Positions 49,801-63,900 of a stretch of 64,000 nucleotides of DNA are shown one piece after another (positions within the stretch are counted from its first letter, which is position 1; each line of letters begins with the position of its first letter). The notes under the pieces were generated by a model. It saw only the letters and a program-made list of their open reading frames with translations. It ran no database searches and was not told the DNA's origin. A program made the translations under genes and the position numbers. The stretch is from Membranipora membranacea (lineage: Eukaryota; Bryozoa; Gymnolaemata; Cheilostomatida; Membraniporidae), in contig OU612071.1 of assembly GCA_914767715.1 (NCBI GenBank), forward strand, positions 18,224,948 to 18,288,947, read 5' to 3'.

Positions 49801-52800
49801 GAATAGATATTCTCATTATACATCTTTTTATGCATGACATTTGCATGATTGATTCATGATCTTTGACCATTCAAAAAACTGGATAAAATTACCATAATAA
49901 TGTTTAAATGGTATAACTTGTCTTGCAAATAACAACCAATGAACTAGGCCTCTAAACAGCAGTCTATGATCATACTGACAATAACAAATACTCTAGTGAA
50001 AAATAATACTTTGAAGTTCATATAAGCCCCACTATACTGCTAATTTAATTGTTATAGTTTTACAATAGAGCTGACTTTCATACTGCGGGCACGGGCACGT
50101 ACACACACTCAGTTGAAAACTATTTATTGAATATGTTCAGAATTTGATACGGAGGGCAAAAGCCGGCTTGTTAATGGATTATAATATAATATCACTAGTA
50201 ACTTAGTAAGGATAATATGATAACATAACGTTGGTATTTAGTATCTCTACTTTAGATGAATGACTCATGCTGACCTTTGATCATATAGTGATGTGTTCTC
50301 AGTGATGTTCTCAACGCTGCTACTGATTCATATATAAAAAAGTCACACACATGTATTAAGTAGAGACCGACTGAAATAAAGAAGTGGAGATATAAAGTTT
50401 GTCACTGCTCATATTGGGTGGTAATTGCATTAAACTCATAGCCACAATATCACAGAGTAAGGATATATCCTAACTCTGTGACAATATGCTACTACTTATT
50501 CCTATATATACAAAGTCACCCAGTTCCACAAGTGAAATAAAAATGTGGTGATACAAAGATTGCTCCTAATGGGCTGTCATCACAGTACAGTGCACTGACA
50601 AACATTACATTAAAATAAGAGAACTTTGGGGCTACGTGATGATGGTCTGTTTTGCTAGTATAAGCTTTGTTGGTGTTCCTTGTTCCTGGTTATCTAATAT
50701 CAATCTACGTCGGTATTTCTGCGTTAACAATTCCACAAAACAACCTCTCTGTCCTGTCACTCAAAACTGAATGAAGGCAAAATGTAATGCTGACAGTGAG
50801 GCATAATATGCTGTGTTAGTGGCATTCACGCTGAATTGGAAGCATGCACACTGACTAGGAAACATTCAAGCCGATTTAGTGTTGTGTACGTTATGGGCGT
50901 TCACACTGACTAAATGGCATGCATGCTTAGTAAGAGGCATGCACACTGACTGAGTGGCATTCACAATGGCGTAATGGCATGCACACTGACTTAGTGGCAT
51001 GCACACTGACTTAGAGACATGCAGATTGACTTAGTGCCATGCATACTGACTTAGACGCATGCATAATCACTTATAGGCGTGCAAACTGACTTAGTGGTAT
51101 GCACACTGACTTAGCGGCATACACATTGACTTAGTGGCATGCACTCTGACTTAGCTGCATGTATACTGATTGAGTGGCATGCTCTCTATTTCCTCTCCTT
51201 ATATATATTTGTAGTTCTCTGTTGATACGAGCGTTGAAGTAAGCTATATACTGTTTGTAGTTGTGTCCTCTTTGGTGTGATTTTGTAGTTTTACTATCCG
51301 AGTTTCTTGGGTGCAGTGTGACTTAATTTCACTCATGACTACATTTTAGTTTTCGACTATAGGTTTCATGCTGATTGATCTTTTGATATACTGAATCATG
51401 TATATCTCTGATCGACAGAGCAAGGACTTACTTATGTAGCCTAGAATTAGGGGCTGGCACATGTAAGGTACTCACACTAAATTAACTCTAAGATCAGAGA
51501 TACACAGGCTACGAGTGTATTCTCGATGTCAGCCGTTTCCATTTTCCAACAATTTCTGCATGGGCAAATACAAGGATAGCCATCAGACCTGAAAACCTGG
51601 TGGAACTTCAGCTCCAATTTGACTTTACTGTGCCTAAAACTATCCATTTCAAATTTCTATCAAAACAAGAAACGATCTTTCCACTTTCTGCCACCTCTCA
51701 TATTCACAAACCCAATTTTACAACTAAAATTGCAATATAACGGCCGGTATTGGCGCTGACTTGTGACTTTGAGATTTAACAAAGAAGTTAGACATTATTA
51801 ACTTCTCGATGTTTTACTAAATATCGATACTACATCATACACAGTGAGAGAAATTAATGTTTGCGCTTGTTGTATATATAGTAACAGTATGATGAGTTTT
51901 GTGACTCTAATTGTGTGGATTGAATTAATAAGAGTGCTTGTCGTTGGGGGCCATTGTCATAGACCATGTTTGGTCCATTTGCCTGTATTTGGAGTTGCTC
52001 CCTTCAACTGGGCTCGCCGCAGGCCAAAAAGCCCGGGGCGTGACCAGTAATAGGGGAGCAACTGGAATGCAGGCAAACTGAATCAAACATGTTCTACATA
52101 CACAGTAGGCCTACTTTCCCATTCAGGTTTGTTTCACCACAAAGAGTACAAATATTCAGACAGAAAACAACCACTGAGTATAAATGTGGTTTTCTAATGT
52201 GATCTTCATAAATAAAAGTTCTTACTACTGTAGGCTGACTTGATTATGCATGGTACCATGTACTTTATATAGTAAGAGCATCTCCATATAAATTAGATTC
52301 ATATGCAGCTCTCTTGGGTATTTATTTTGAGCGTCACTTTGTATGCCGTATTGTATGCTTGCTACAGTCGCATGAAAAAGTAACTCCGTTTAATTAAGCA
52401 GAGAGCAGCAGCTGGGAAACCCTGGAGAAACATTTTAATAAAAGGATGTTAGTGCAATGATGCACATTAACCTTCATTTAATCTCTATATTGTCCTACAC
52501 ACTAGTCGTAGAGTGTGGGGTACATTTTGATTATTTTTACTAAATTTCATCATTTCTTATTTTAATAGGAATTTATATCTTTATTTCACAGTCTAAGCAA
52601 GTCGTGAACCAGGCTCGGAAACCACCACGTAATAAGCAGGAGTTTATGAGATTAGCCCGAAGTCTGCTGCGTATCAGACAGAGGAGTAAACAGTTGGAAC
52701 ATAAGGACCCACCCGCAGCGCTACTCGAGGCTGATCTACATGGTACTGAGTCTGACCTCAGGCTACCTACTGAGTTTATATATCTGCTCAGGTTTGTTTT

Positions 52801-55800
52801 GATAGTTTAGATCTCTGTTTATCATCTTTTTTTATCTCTAGTAAATATTTGCCTAAATCTCCTGATTGTTCTTGGGTGTAGCCCCCCCCCACCCCAAAAT
52901 TTCAGCCCCAGGGGGGCTGCCCCAGGCTGAGGGAGTGTCATAGTGATTAGAAGAGGCCTTTTCAGGCACATGACACTGGTTTACTTATAACCCTTTGCTC
53001 ACCTGAGCTGAGGCTTATTCCTAAATGGCATCCGATATGAAGCTGACTCATATATATTTACAGAAATGTACAAGTATTCGGACATTTAGATCAGCAGGTC
53101 TTCCTGGAGATTAACAGAACCATGTCAGTAACTAACTACAGAGCTAACCAGTCTGTCTTCCAGGTAAGTCATTCATTAATTCAATTAATTGTTATCAAGA
53201 AGACGTGGCTATTGGAAGATAGGAACTTTGGGAATTGAAAACATTGAGCAGACAACTTCGAATTGCAATTCATCTTTGTTTATTTTTATCACAAACTCAG
53301 TGCCCACCATACTGTAGGCCCTATATGACTTGAGATTTACCCCACATCGATCACTTTCTACAAAAAAGCTGTTGAGTTTTACCTGTCCTAATCGGCTGGG
53401 CTCTAGAGGGATGGCCGTATATATGTGACAATAATACAATTTTCTAGAATTGCAAGGGTTATCAGGCCAATATAAATCAACGATTCGTCACCCTAGGTTC
53501 AGGTTTTAGTTGTCTTATGGGTATGTGTATAGCAAGTATTTTTGCATAATTGTAAGTTCAAGTACAGTTACCGATATTTGTGACATATTTGGCGTACCTC
53601 TTTCCTTCCTCACAGATAGGAGATCCCGATGACTGTATATATGTGGTCACAGAAGGACTTATTAATGTATATATAAAAGAAGCTAACGGAGATGAGGTGT
53701 TAGTAAAGGAAGTATTCGCTGGTGATTCTATATACAGTCTGCTTAGTATACTGGACTTACTAACTGGTATGTTATAAATTGTGCTTTGCAAATGTTATGT
53801 CAAAGTTTTGTACAAATTTAAACTTTGGTTAAGGTTGTAGGATGATTTAGCTATTGTAAGCCTGGCTCATAGTTGAGTTGTCAAGTGTGTTCAAACACAA
53901 GGTTGGGGACAGGTTGAAGCCTTAGATGTAAATGAAGAGTATATCGAGTATGATCCAATTTACCTCTCAGCTGATCAAAACCGCTCTCCCTTTCTGTTTA
54001 CATGCATATTACAGCGCTTTAGCGATCAACTGCTCTTATCAGTCTTATTCTTGACAAGCTTCAGTGCAATGCAACTTACTATGCAGTGTGGTGGGCACAA
54101 TTTTATGTATGAATATGGACATTGTGATGTATTCCAGAAGGACCACAGCAATATATAGTCTGGCAGCTAGTTCTAGTTCTAGCAGCACTTATGCAATGTT
54201 TTCACATTTAGAAAAATTCAGAGCACTATTGGGTGAAAATGATGTATAGTGATAGAAATTGTCCTCCCTTCTCATCTATGAGCTATGAGGTATATATGGG
54301 GCCTAGTGCTGTGCCAACCTAATAAGCTAATAAGATACATAAAAATATTCTTTATCCTATACAGGACACAAAGCTCCCTATAAGACGGTGTTTGCCCGAG
54401 CGATGCAGGACTCCACAGTACTGAAGGTACCAGGTCAGTCATTCGCTCGAGCGTTCGAGGACTCTCCTGAGAGTATGCTCAGAGTCGTACAAGTCATCAT
54501 GGTCAGACTGATCAGGGTAACCTTCTGGGCTCTACACAACTACCTCGGCCTCGATCAGCAGCTCATGAAACCTGTGAGTGACAATATACCCTAGAGGACT
54601 TAGTATTAGCTTAGTATTAGTTAGCTAGTTGGGAAACCTGTAAGTGTGATATAATGCAGTTTTACAGCGCTGTTTTCTGTATCTGATAACTCTGATTTAA
54701 TGTTAATACTTTGCTTCACAGCGCATTCAAATTGCCTCTGCATCCACTTACCCAACAACCCCTTAGCTACCTTAGTGTACAGAAGAGGGTTATGTCACTG
54801 TAGAGTTGTCTTTTCCTGTATAAACTGCTAGCAATGGCAGACAACTTCAAGTTGTACCATATTGTATTGATATTATAAGATGTACATTGTATAAGCTGTT
54901 GTGTTTATTTACAGAGATGTGAGCCACAGGTATCTGAGATGTTGTCCAGTAGAGGCATTGAAACTCTCAAGGTATGAATTATATTTCGCTGTAGATATCA
55001 TGATAAATGTTTATCTAGCTCTAAAAATAATAAATCGTTTATCAGTTTGTCATTGATACCATGGAACAAAAGAACAGAACTAGTTTGGGTGCTCAAACTC
55101 TGACGGGTTGCTTGTAGTGGAATTCTATCATCTTCCTAATCCCAGCCTGAGCAGTGGTTGGGATGGGATGCCAATACCAGCGACCTAGGCAACGTTTGTG
55201 CACCCGAACTCGAAACTCCTCACTCTGATTGGTTATTTATGAATTCATGCTAAATTATGTGGTGTATTCTTGATGCTGTGTTGGTTGTTTTGCTTTAAAT
55301 GACTTGCTTCTTTAATTGAAGTCTGATGAATTGAAGCAGTCTTCAGAACGAGATGAAAAACTAAAAGAGCTCGCCATTAATGACATCTCTAAAATACTCA
55401 AGATGGAGGTAAGTGACATCGTCATTTTAAACTTGTCATGTCATAGCGGATTGTAAGTTGTGGAAATGATGACAGAGGTAAAATTTTGATGTACCATTGA
55501 ATCCGAGGGAATTTCTTTTCGAGTTATTATATGAATGTCATTAGCAAACTGTTGAAAATGACATTGATGTGGTACCCTAGATGAGTAGAGTATCTGCAGG
55601 AGGAGTATTTTGACTTTTGAATCGGCTTGAAAATATGAAAATTTTGGTTAGCTGTCATTCACACAACCCACAACAAATGACCTTGAAAATCAATTTTGGT
55701 GCAAGCTTACAATCAATTGGCTAAGTTAAACTTGAGCTCTTATTTAGTTCTCTGGGGTATACTAATGTATACTCCCAACTTAGCCAGTGAATAATGGGTG

Positions 55801-58800
55801 CTAGCTAACTTTAATCTGCTAAACTAGACTCTAGCTAATATTTTTTACCTCTATTATAATATTGAAACCGATTCCCTGTTCTCACTTAACCAGGACACAT
55901 CACTATTAGAGGATAAAATACATATATGTCACTATAAGCCTGACAGTGTGCTGTGTAAGCAAGGAGACGCTGACGCCGACATGACCTTCGTTATCAGGGG
56001 TCAGCTCAAGGTCACACAGAAATCTATGACTGATCCACAAAAGAGGGACACACTCATGTTCAAGGCTGGTCCGGGAGAGGTGAGTAAATTATTTTATCTT
56101 TTTATGAATATTATAGACTAGATCAAGTTCGATCCAGCTTGCCTGCCTTGGGGTTTGCTGAATCAATCCTGGTCTTATTATAGACCAACATGAATGACAT
56201 TCAGTATTTCATGATGCTGTATTTTTTAAACATTAACTGGTCGCATTCAATGTTACACCCAGGATAAGATATTAGATCACTTCTCATCCCCATTGTTATC
56301 GTAATGTTGGTGATGTCGTCATTGATGAAGTTTTGGTCTATAGGTTTGAGTTGTCCTCTCCCTTACAATAGAAGGGCAACTCCAAAGTATGACTTATTTG
56401 CTTTTTTTATGAGATACGATATTCTATTGTTCTTTCATCTGACAGGTCGTAGGAGTATTAGCCACACTGAGTGGAGAGCCTTCTATATTTGGTATTAAAA
56501 CAAGCGAAGACACCACAGTTGCTCATATATCTAAAGTAAGTCAATTTTTAAATAATGAATATTTTTCAAGTTCAATTTAGGAAAAACATCGAATAAGGTA
56601 TTCAAGATCTTTTCCCACTGGTAATGATTATCACAACGCCTATGTGATGATTGTCCTTTCAGGTCCGAGCTATGTGTATAGCCCATTTGCAACTGTTAAC
56701 AGGATAGATTTTTCAATATCAGTGTTTTATTTTATCCTGCAGAGTAATTTTTATGCGATGATGAAACAGAAGCCGGGTATAGTGTTATCAGCCGCACACT
56801 TACTGGTACAGAGGCTATCTGCGTTTGTGAGACAGATAGACTTTGCTCTCGACTGGGTACAGGTCGAGTCTGGCAGAGCTATCTATAAAAAAGGTAAGTT
56901 TTTCTTTTATCTACTATACATTTACTATGTCTATAAAAAAGGTTTGTTCGTTCTCTACTATACATTTACATGGTTCGAAGAGTCTAGTTTTGTAACTCTT
57001 GATTTGAATTTAAACTAGATTGAGTTTATCGAGCTACTTGGGACGGGAATTAAGACCATGTTAGCTTGGCTGTTGGTTTGCCTTCTTTTACTTCTGAGAA
57101 GATAAAGTTTGGTTGTTGAAGACCCCTGTGAAGACCCCTGTGAAGACCCCTGTGAAGGCCAAGCGCAATGCTTGCCAAGCATCCACGTTCGAAGTTACAA
57201 CCTTGCATCTGTAGGACTTCAACTGTGTTTTTTCTCTGCTTCAGAGAAATTATAGGCATCATAATGAGCACTAGTTAGTTCGTGATGGTGTATATTTAAA
57301 AGATTTTGAATAAATATATAAATATATTTTTACCATTTTACCAAGTTGATGATAATGCATGTTTTACCAGGTGATTCGTCGGATCACTTGTATATTATAT
57401 TGTACATTTTACCAGGTGATTCGTCGGATCACTTGTATATTATTCTGAACGGACGTATACGTACAATCATAGAAGGTAAGGAAGGTAAGAAGTCAGTAAG
57501 TGGAGAGTACGGTAAAGGAGAGCTAGTCGGCATAGCTGAAGTCATCACTCAAACAAAACGGTAATTACTTCTCCATATAATATACTTATTGATAATGTAT
57601 ATGGGTAGATCCTATCTGATTTCAAACACATTGAGCTATTTACAGATATCTCATATAAACTTACATATTGTTATCTACACTCCTGTATATTTTCAATTTC
57701 TTATTATTAACGGGTGTGTTTGATTCCCTGCTGAAAGTTATCAGTTGGAATGTCATTCTATTTGATTTTCCTATCGACAAATACGCCCAGTTATCTTCTC
57801 ATCGATATTGTCAGAACAACTCAAAACTATCGGGAACAATTAAAATGTCAACTGCGAAAAATTCCCCAAATTTATTGCACATAAAGCAAAATTTTCCCCA
57901 GTTGCAATACCAACATTCTGAACAATACTTGACTTTTGTTGTCAAACAGAAATGTCTTCAAACTCATGCACACAACTACAAATGATGCCAGGTAGATGTA
58001 CCACTCATAAGCTTGTCCTCTAAAATTTCCTTATGAATCTATTATATTTATAGTAACATGACAGCGATGGCCGTTAGAGACACAGAGTTAGCTCAGGTTC
58101 CTTCACAGCTATTAGAGCATATCAGGCAGCTCTATCCACAGATCATTACTAGACTCTACTATCTGTTAGGTATGAGTAAACCATGGACATATAAATGTCT
58201 ATGAACCTAGACAGTACATAACAATACAATATTCTATTAGTTATGACTGTATGATACAGTTGCGCTATACACATTGAATTCCATATCTGGAATAGCATCA
58301 TTAGCTTTCTTTTGCAAAACAAAGGGCTTGCAAAAATAGCCAGTCCCTAGTAGCAATCTAGAAATGCCCTAATCATCGACACTGTATGGGGTATAATTAC
58401 TGTTTGCAATTTTGTAAACAAGACAATTTCTCAGGCTAATTATTCATGCTACTAGGGACAGCCAATCAGATAACAGTCAGATGGGTCCCTGTGTTTAGTG
58501 TCCTAACCGTATAACGCTATGATACTATTTCCATTCTAAGAGAAGAATCTAATTCAGCGGCTATACATGAGACATGTGGTGTATATACTAAATATATATA
58601 AAGATGTATGTATGTGCTATATTATGTTCTTCATGATAAATATATATATACATAAGAACAGATATTTCTCATGCTGCTTGCATATTGAATATGATATACA
58701 CGTCTATCTGCACAATAGTGACAGTGTCACAAAGTGGCCCATCTGACCTATTTACATCTTGCCTATAGATGCTAACTCAAGCACATTATGATTAATCCCA

Positions 58801-60686
58801 ATGCTACAGTGAATGGATAACCAACCGGAACTAATTTGCTGCATATGTTCAAAGTAAATGAGTCTTACTTCTTCTTCAACTCTGATAGGTCAGTTTTAAT
58901 CTTCTTGCCTTTGTCTCCCCTGTACAGGTAACAGACTGATGGGTATGCAGATGAGGATGGATGAGGAGACTTTACTAAAAGAGAACCCGACTGTAGATCC
59001 CAGATCTCCTATATCTAATATTAGTACAGGTTTGTATGTAATAGTAGATTGTTTCATAGTATCTGACTGACTGGTCTGCTGCAATTACTAAATCCAAGAT
59101 AACATTATTGCATTTGGCTTTGTCGAAGCGTGTGTTTTGTATCTCAGAGTACAGACATACGGTGTACCACAAATACCAATTCTTAACTCATAAACCAGCT
59201 CGCTGCAGTGCTCATAACATTCAATCAATTTTCCTGATATATTCTGACATATGCCATTTTGTTGTACAGTTGCCATCGTACCAGCGAGTGACAGCGTACC
59301 TCTGACAGCGTTTACACTAGAGTTACAGCACGCTCTCAGCTCTATATGTCATAGCCTGAGACTCACCTCCGACATCATCAAAGAGAAACTAGGATCCTGG
59401 GCTCTAGACAGGTATGTTCTATGCTCCATATGGAACATTATTTGCTGTTTGCCCATCATATTATTACCGGAGCTGAATCATGACTTGGTTAAGACTCTCA
59501 AAAGTTGACCTAATTTTATGCTTTTAAGGACCTGCCATTAGCCTGTTTGTATCAAGATAACTGATCTGTTTATTTCCATCTCGATGGGTTGGCAATGTAT
59601 TGGACTCAAGCTGGAGATAATTTCCTCGGTGAGGGATTGAAATTGTTCATATAAAACGGCCCAGGTTCAATTCCCGGCGGATACGATGGTATCAGGAAGG
59701 GCGTCCATCTACCATATCTCCCATGCCGGATATGTAAAAAGTCTGTAGACCCACCCTGTGCTTCTCACAGGTTATCGCAGTTATAAATAAGCATTTTACT
59801 TACAGACCTAGTGTTCTATTCTTCTTACGTTATATCTGTTTTCCTTACAGGCCGAGTGAGTATAGATTAGCGAGTTGGTTAGCTGCTCAGGAGGATACAC
59901 ACCGTACTGTTATATATCAGTGTGACTACCAGTTTACTGCCTGGACACAGAGATGTATCAGACAATCTGATGTTATACTTATAGTGGCTCTAGCTGAGGA
60001 GCAGCATAAACCTGGAGCTGTGAGTAGAACTGTATAGCTACTTGTTTTTTTCGCATGTCATTTTCTGTACAAGGTAGCTATTGGGGATTGGAGTTGATAT
60101 TAATTTTTGGGAAAATGACATGCAAACATGCTCTTAGGCTGCTGTTTTTGGGTTGGTTGTGGAGCCCAAGGTTGGGCTCTTAAGCTTGATTTATAACCTC
60201 AGTATCCAAAGGCTTCTTAGTACTGGGCGCTTCTTAGTACTGGGCGCTTCTTAGTTCAGTATGGTTTTCTTTTGTTGTATTGTTTATGCCATGAATTCAG
60301 AAGTCAAATGAAAACATTTGGCAGATAGAATCAAACATATGAATCCTGGGGCTCAGATCGTCTGAAGACTGGCTGGTGGCTGTCCTATTTGCAGTTACCT
60401 GTTTTTGTAGTTGCATATTCCAACGATTGACGTTGTATATAGGCAAAGTGCCTTTCAAGATAAACTCTAGCCAGCGAACAAAAACCAATGATGATAATTT
60501 GAAGTTATGATGAGACGGCTATATTTATTTAATTGAATTCTTATAGCTTGAGAAAGCTCTGGAAGGAATGGTGATGAGATCACAGAAAGAATTAATATTA
60601 CTTCATAGATCTGACGCTACCAGGCCACAGAACACTGTTGATTGGCTCAATGCCAGGGACTGGTGTCTCTCTCATCACCATATAAG
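46811..60686 (+). CDS. PNPLA6/7: PNPLA6/7-like neuropathy target esterase, N-terminal 777 aa, 18 exons (3' part beyond window)
   Basis: Exons: 46811-46924, 47669-47753, 48931-49019, 52592-52791, 53064-53163, 53616-53766, 54365-54573, 54915-54971, 55322-55408, 55894-56079, 56446-56535, 56743-56893, 57416-57560, 58054-58169, 58928-59029, 59270-59411, 59851-60019 and 60547-60686, all in phase. Residues about 43-60 form one membrane helix ([19 protein letters not shown]), followed by the family signature [18 protein letters not shown]. Three cyclic-nucleotide-binding-like domains follow at roughly 163-300, 365-495 and 497-595, with landmarks such as [18 protein letters not shown] and [16 protein letters not shown]. 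The last exon ends [16 protein letters not shown], just before the point where known homologues enter the patatin-like domain. No GGGARG or GxSxG motif is in the window, so the catalytic part must lie to the right. These are ER-anchored (lyso)phosphatidylcholine hydrolases. Duplicated splice sites are noted separately. Confidence 0.93.
49279..49357. mobile_element. Short MITE with TTAGCCTTGT ends, copy 2
   Basis: TTAGCCTTGTTGTCACGCGG then CTACT pairs with the inverted AGTAGCCACATGACAAGGCTAA. It lies in the third intron of the PNPLA6/7-like gene and matches the element at 43857-43917. Confidence 0.6.
49558..49672. mobile_element. Hairpin MITE, TTTGCCTGCATTT family, copy 3
   Basis: GCTTGATCCAATTTGCCCGC on the left and AATGCAGGCAAATTGGATCA then CCCTTGATCTAG on the right form an inverted repeat. 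It is the same outer sequence as at 14640, 39266 and 51962. It lies in the third intron of the PNPLA6/7-like gene. Confidence 0.55.
50451..50480. repeat. 30-bp near-perfect palindrome
   Basis: CACAGAGTAAGGATAT is followed at once by ATATCCTAACTCTGTG, its inverted copy with one mismatch. It could form a cruciform or be the fused ends of a small element. It lies in the third intron of the PNPLA6/7-like gene. Confidence 0.6.
50817..51183 (+). repeat. 20-bp minisatellite, about 18 units
   Basis: The unit GGCATGCACACTGACTTAGT repeats every 20 bases with point differences, more degraded toward the left end (ATTCACGCTG, ACATTCAAGC). The units are contiguous without spacers. It lies in the largest (3.6-kb) intron of the PNPLA6/7-like gene. 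Confidence 0.9.
51962..52098. mobile_element. Hairpin MITE, TTTGCCTGCATTT family, copy 4
   Basis: TTTGCCTGTATTTGGAGTTG and CTCCCTTCAACTGG on the left pair with GGGGAGCAACTGGAATGCAG and GCAAACTGAATCAAACATG on the right. The loop contains GCCGCAGGCC and GCCCGGGGCG. It is close to the copy at 14640-14790 and lies in the third intron of the PNPLA6/7-like gene. Confidence 0.6.
55570..55850. repeat. Copy of the ACCCTAGAGGAG repeat family
   Basis: It begins TACCCTAGATGAGTAGAGTA and ends in GCTAGCTAACTTTAATCTGC-type words. Relatives start near 3772, 11114, 28207 and 54585 with ACCCTAGA(G/A)GAG(T/C)(A/G)AAGTA. It occupies an intron of the PNPLA6/7-like gene. Probable non-autonomous mobile element with undefined limits. 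Confidence 0.4.
57119..57157 (+). repeat. Three tandem copies of a 13-bp unit
   Basis: GAAGACCCCTGT(G) is repeated three times head to tail in an intron of the PNPLA6/7-like gene, followed by a partial fourth unit (GAAGGCC). Confidence 0.7.
59585..59785 (+). mobile_element. tRNA-headed SINE, copy 2
   Basis: A B box in CCCAGGTTCAATTCCCGGCG is followed by GGTATCAGGAAGGGCGTCCA and TCTGTAGACCCACCCTGTGC. This is the same block order as at 8522-8725. It lies between exons 16 and 17 of the PNPLA6/7-like gene. Confidence 0.6.
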
Positions 60687-60983
60687 GTAGTGTGATGTAT
60701 ATATTAAAGTTGTATTGAATGTATTATTGTACTTACTGTACATCTTGGCGTTGTAGACATGTTCAGCTCATTTTTGCTACTACGGTATAAACAGCATAAT
60801 TCAAACTGTATAATTCAAGACTCCAGTCAGTCCTGACAAAATTTTTCCTCCAAATATCGGTGCACTCAAATGCCACTGAGTTTAGTAACAGATCTTGGTA
60901 ACTGAGGAGGATTGAACTTTTTGGAATGCACTAATTCTAATAGCAGTTTCCCCGTTACACACATTTACATGGGGTTTCTCAAG

Positions 60984-63900
60984 TAGTGCTGCACGATAAA
61001 ACGATATAGAACGATATGTAACGATAAGAAAGGAATATCGTATGTTAAATGTCACATTTTTGCAATCAGGAGTTATCGTTTCATGTTAATCGATATTTAT
61101 TACGATAATTTATCGTCCAAATAAACAGTCTAAATCATGTTTATGAATTCTTATTGGCAGTTTCTTTTCAGTTGACCAATCAGCAGGTTATTTTAGCTGG
61201 CACCAGATGGAGCTTTAAGAACCGCCATTAATTGATATTTTTTGGTTGTCATCAGGTTTGAAGTGAACTGCTAAACTAGGTAAGAGTATTGACTTTTCCT
61301 CCTACAGTTAAAAGAATTATTTGTGAATTCATTGCATTATGTCTACTCCATTCATCTATGTGTCATAATGTTAAAGTGAATGGATGAGTTAGTAGTAGGT
61401 AGAAGTAGAAATGGAACAACCCAGCCAGTCTTCTCTTCATCATATTCATGATGATGATGAAGTGCTGCCAATGTATGTCAGCCTCATGGTTGGTGGTGGT
61501 GGTAAGGCAAAGCAAGTGTGTGGTTGAGTGAGATTGGCAATTCTCCTCACAATCAGTGATGATGATACACATATAAACTTAGTCAGTCAAGGCAAGGACT
61601 GTTTCTCACCGAAGGTTGGGCTATTGTCTCACTCATAGATAGTCACTTTTTTGAGCTGGGCAATTCAATTGATTGAGTGAGTAGTATTGTTGTAATTGTA
61701 TCACTTCAAATGTGTGTGAGTGAGTGAGAGTTGGCAGGCCTGATTTTCATTCCAGTCTACTCCAACACCACCATGCTGCTTTGATCTTGGGGAAGGGAAA
61801 CTGAAACTGACTAAACTTACTTACTAGCTGCATGTATCATCATGCATTTACTTACAACACCAGGAGGTTGAATTTTATTGACATTAGATTATTGTACTAG
61901 TACTACTACTAGCCAGCCAGTTGACTACTAGGTTAGGTTACTTAGTCTGTCAAACACAGCACACTTCTACTATTACTACTGCTCCTACTTCTACCAACTC
62001 CTGTAATTACTAGCTAGCTATGCAGTCTGAGTCTTTCTATCCGACTGCATTTTCTGCCCTGGGGTCATGACTGTTGAGTGTGTGTGTGTATGTCATGTAC
62101 ATAGCAATGATAGAAATTAGGTAGATAAGATCATTAATTAGGAAGTTTCAACAACACTTTCATTTCAAAGTGAAGGATGAGTCAGCCTTGGTCAGCCTGG
62201 CTGAACAAAGATTTGATCAATTTGATGGCTACATTCTTCGTCAGATTTATCGGTCTGTAGTGTTAGAATGTACAATAGTCATTGAGTGAGCTGAGTTATC
62301 ATCTTTTCTGAATTCTGTATTTTGATTAGCTAAATCAGGTCTACCAACGGTGAGTTAGGGGGAGGAAGAAGCATTCTGATTGCCTGCAGCCAGCCGGCCT
62401 AGCTTAAGTAGTAGCTTTTGAACTCAAAACTCAAAAGTAAGCAAGACATACTAATTTTTTCCATTCTTTATTTTCTATGCAGACAGAGATGGCGGATGCT
62501 GATGCTGTAATTGATATCTCGGAGTCGGAAGAGCAAGATGATGATACTACTGAGAGTGAAGTTGTAGCCACGCCTCACTCCTCCAGACGCAGAAGATCGC
62601 CAGTCTGGGCATTCTTCACTGCACCCGAAGGCGAACGTGATTAGGCAAAGTGTGACATTTGTGACAAACATATAAAAACTAAAGACTCCAGTACAACCAA
62701 CCTTTTCGCTCATTTAAAACATAACCACCCTACTCGGCACGCAGAGATAAAGAGCTATCACCCCCCTTCAACTTCAACGCCATTATCAAGTACAGCCAGT
62801 TCGTCTAAGTCATCAAAGTCTAGAGCAGACGACCAACCCTCGATCAAGGAATCACTGCTGAATCGTACACCTTACCATAAGGACTCAGATCGGGCCAAGA
62901 ATTTAACTGCTGCAGTCACCGGGTACCTAATATCAGGTTGGTGTCATATTTTATTCGGACTCTTTGTTTCTCGTATCACTACCCATCTTCATGACCTACA
63001 TATAATCATTCACGCAATCACAATCGCTGTGCTTGTGACTGATCAGTGGGCTTTCATATCACTTTCAGTGAAACTTTAGGATCTACGGTTTTATTACTAG
63101 CCATCAATATTTTTTCAGTGAAATTTTATGAATATGGTAAATTGATTCATTGGTTAGTTTGGTCACCAACAGAAATGTTGCGATGGAAAATGGTAAGACA
63201 CTGTTTTTAGATTGTTTCTTTCTCTAAGTTTAGCCCCTGCTGCTAATTACAAGATATTGAAAGATTGATCTAGATTCAAAAGCAATGCAATAAAGCAAGC
63301 GACAAATGTAATTTTATTTGATGTTAATTTTGACACTTGATTCACATGTCACTTTTCTTTTGATTATTTAGGTTCCGTCCCTCTCTACACGGTAGATGGG
63401 CAAGCCTTCAGGGAGATGGTAAAAGTTTTTGACCACAGATATAACCTACCAGGACGAAACCATTTTTCAAAGATAGCTGTACCACAATTATACTCAAAGA
63501 AGAAAGCAGAACTCACAAAAGAAATCAAGAATGCAGAGAGGTAATGTGTTATAGTGCCCAGTCCACTACCCATAATCGTTACAATTGAACCATTGTATGT
63601 GATATATTGCCTGGTTGAAACGTGTATCAGTATAAAATGATATTCTTTATATCATTGTTTTTCAGTGTGCTATAAAAGCAATGATTGGTCTAGCGAACAT
63701 AGCGCTGGCCAAAGCCAAAATAAAGCTGTGAGATAGCATAGACTTATGTTACAAATACTGCTAAGGCTTTTAAGGGGCTGATGTCACTAACCCCAAACAC
63801 ATAAACATTAGAAACTTGTCTAATATAGCCAGCTACCACAAGGGTGCATGCATTTTAATCCTACCACTAGAATCATGCAGCGTCTCTGTTCTGGATATAT

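Noticed and set aside
50817-51183. CRISPR-like array
   Set aside because: Units are contiguous 20-mers without unique spacers, in an animal gene intron; it is a minisatellite.
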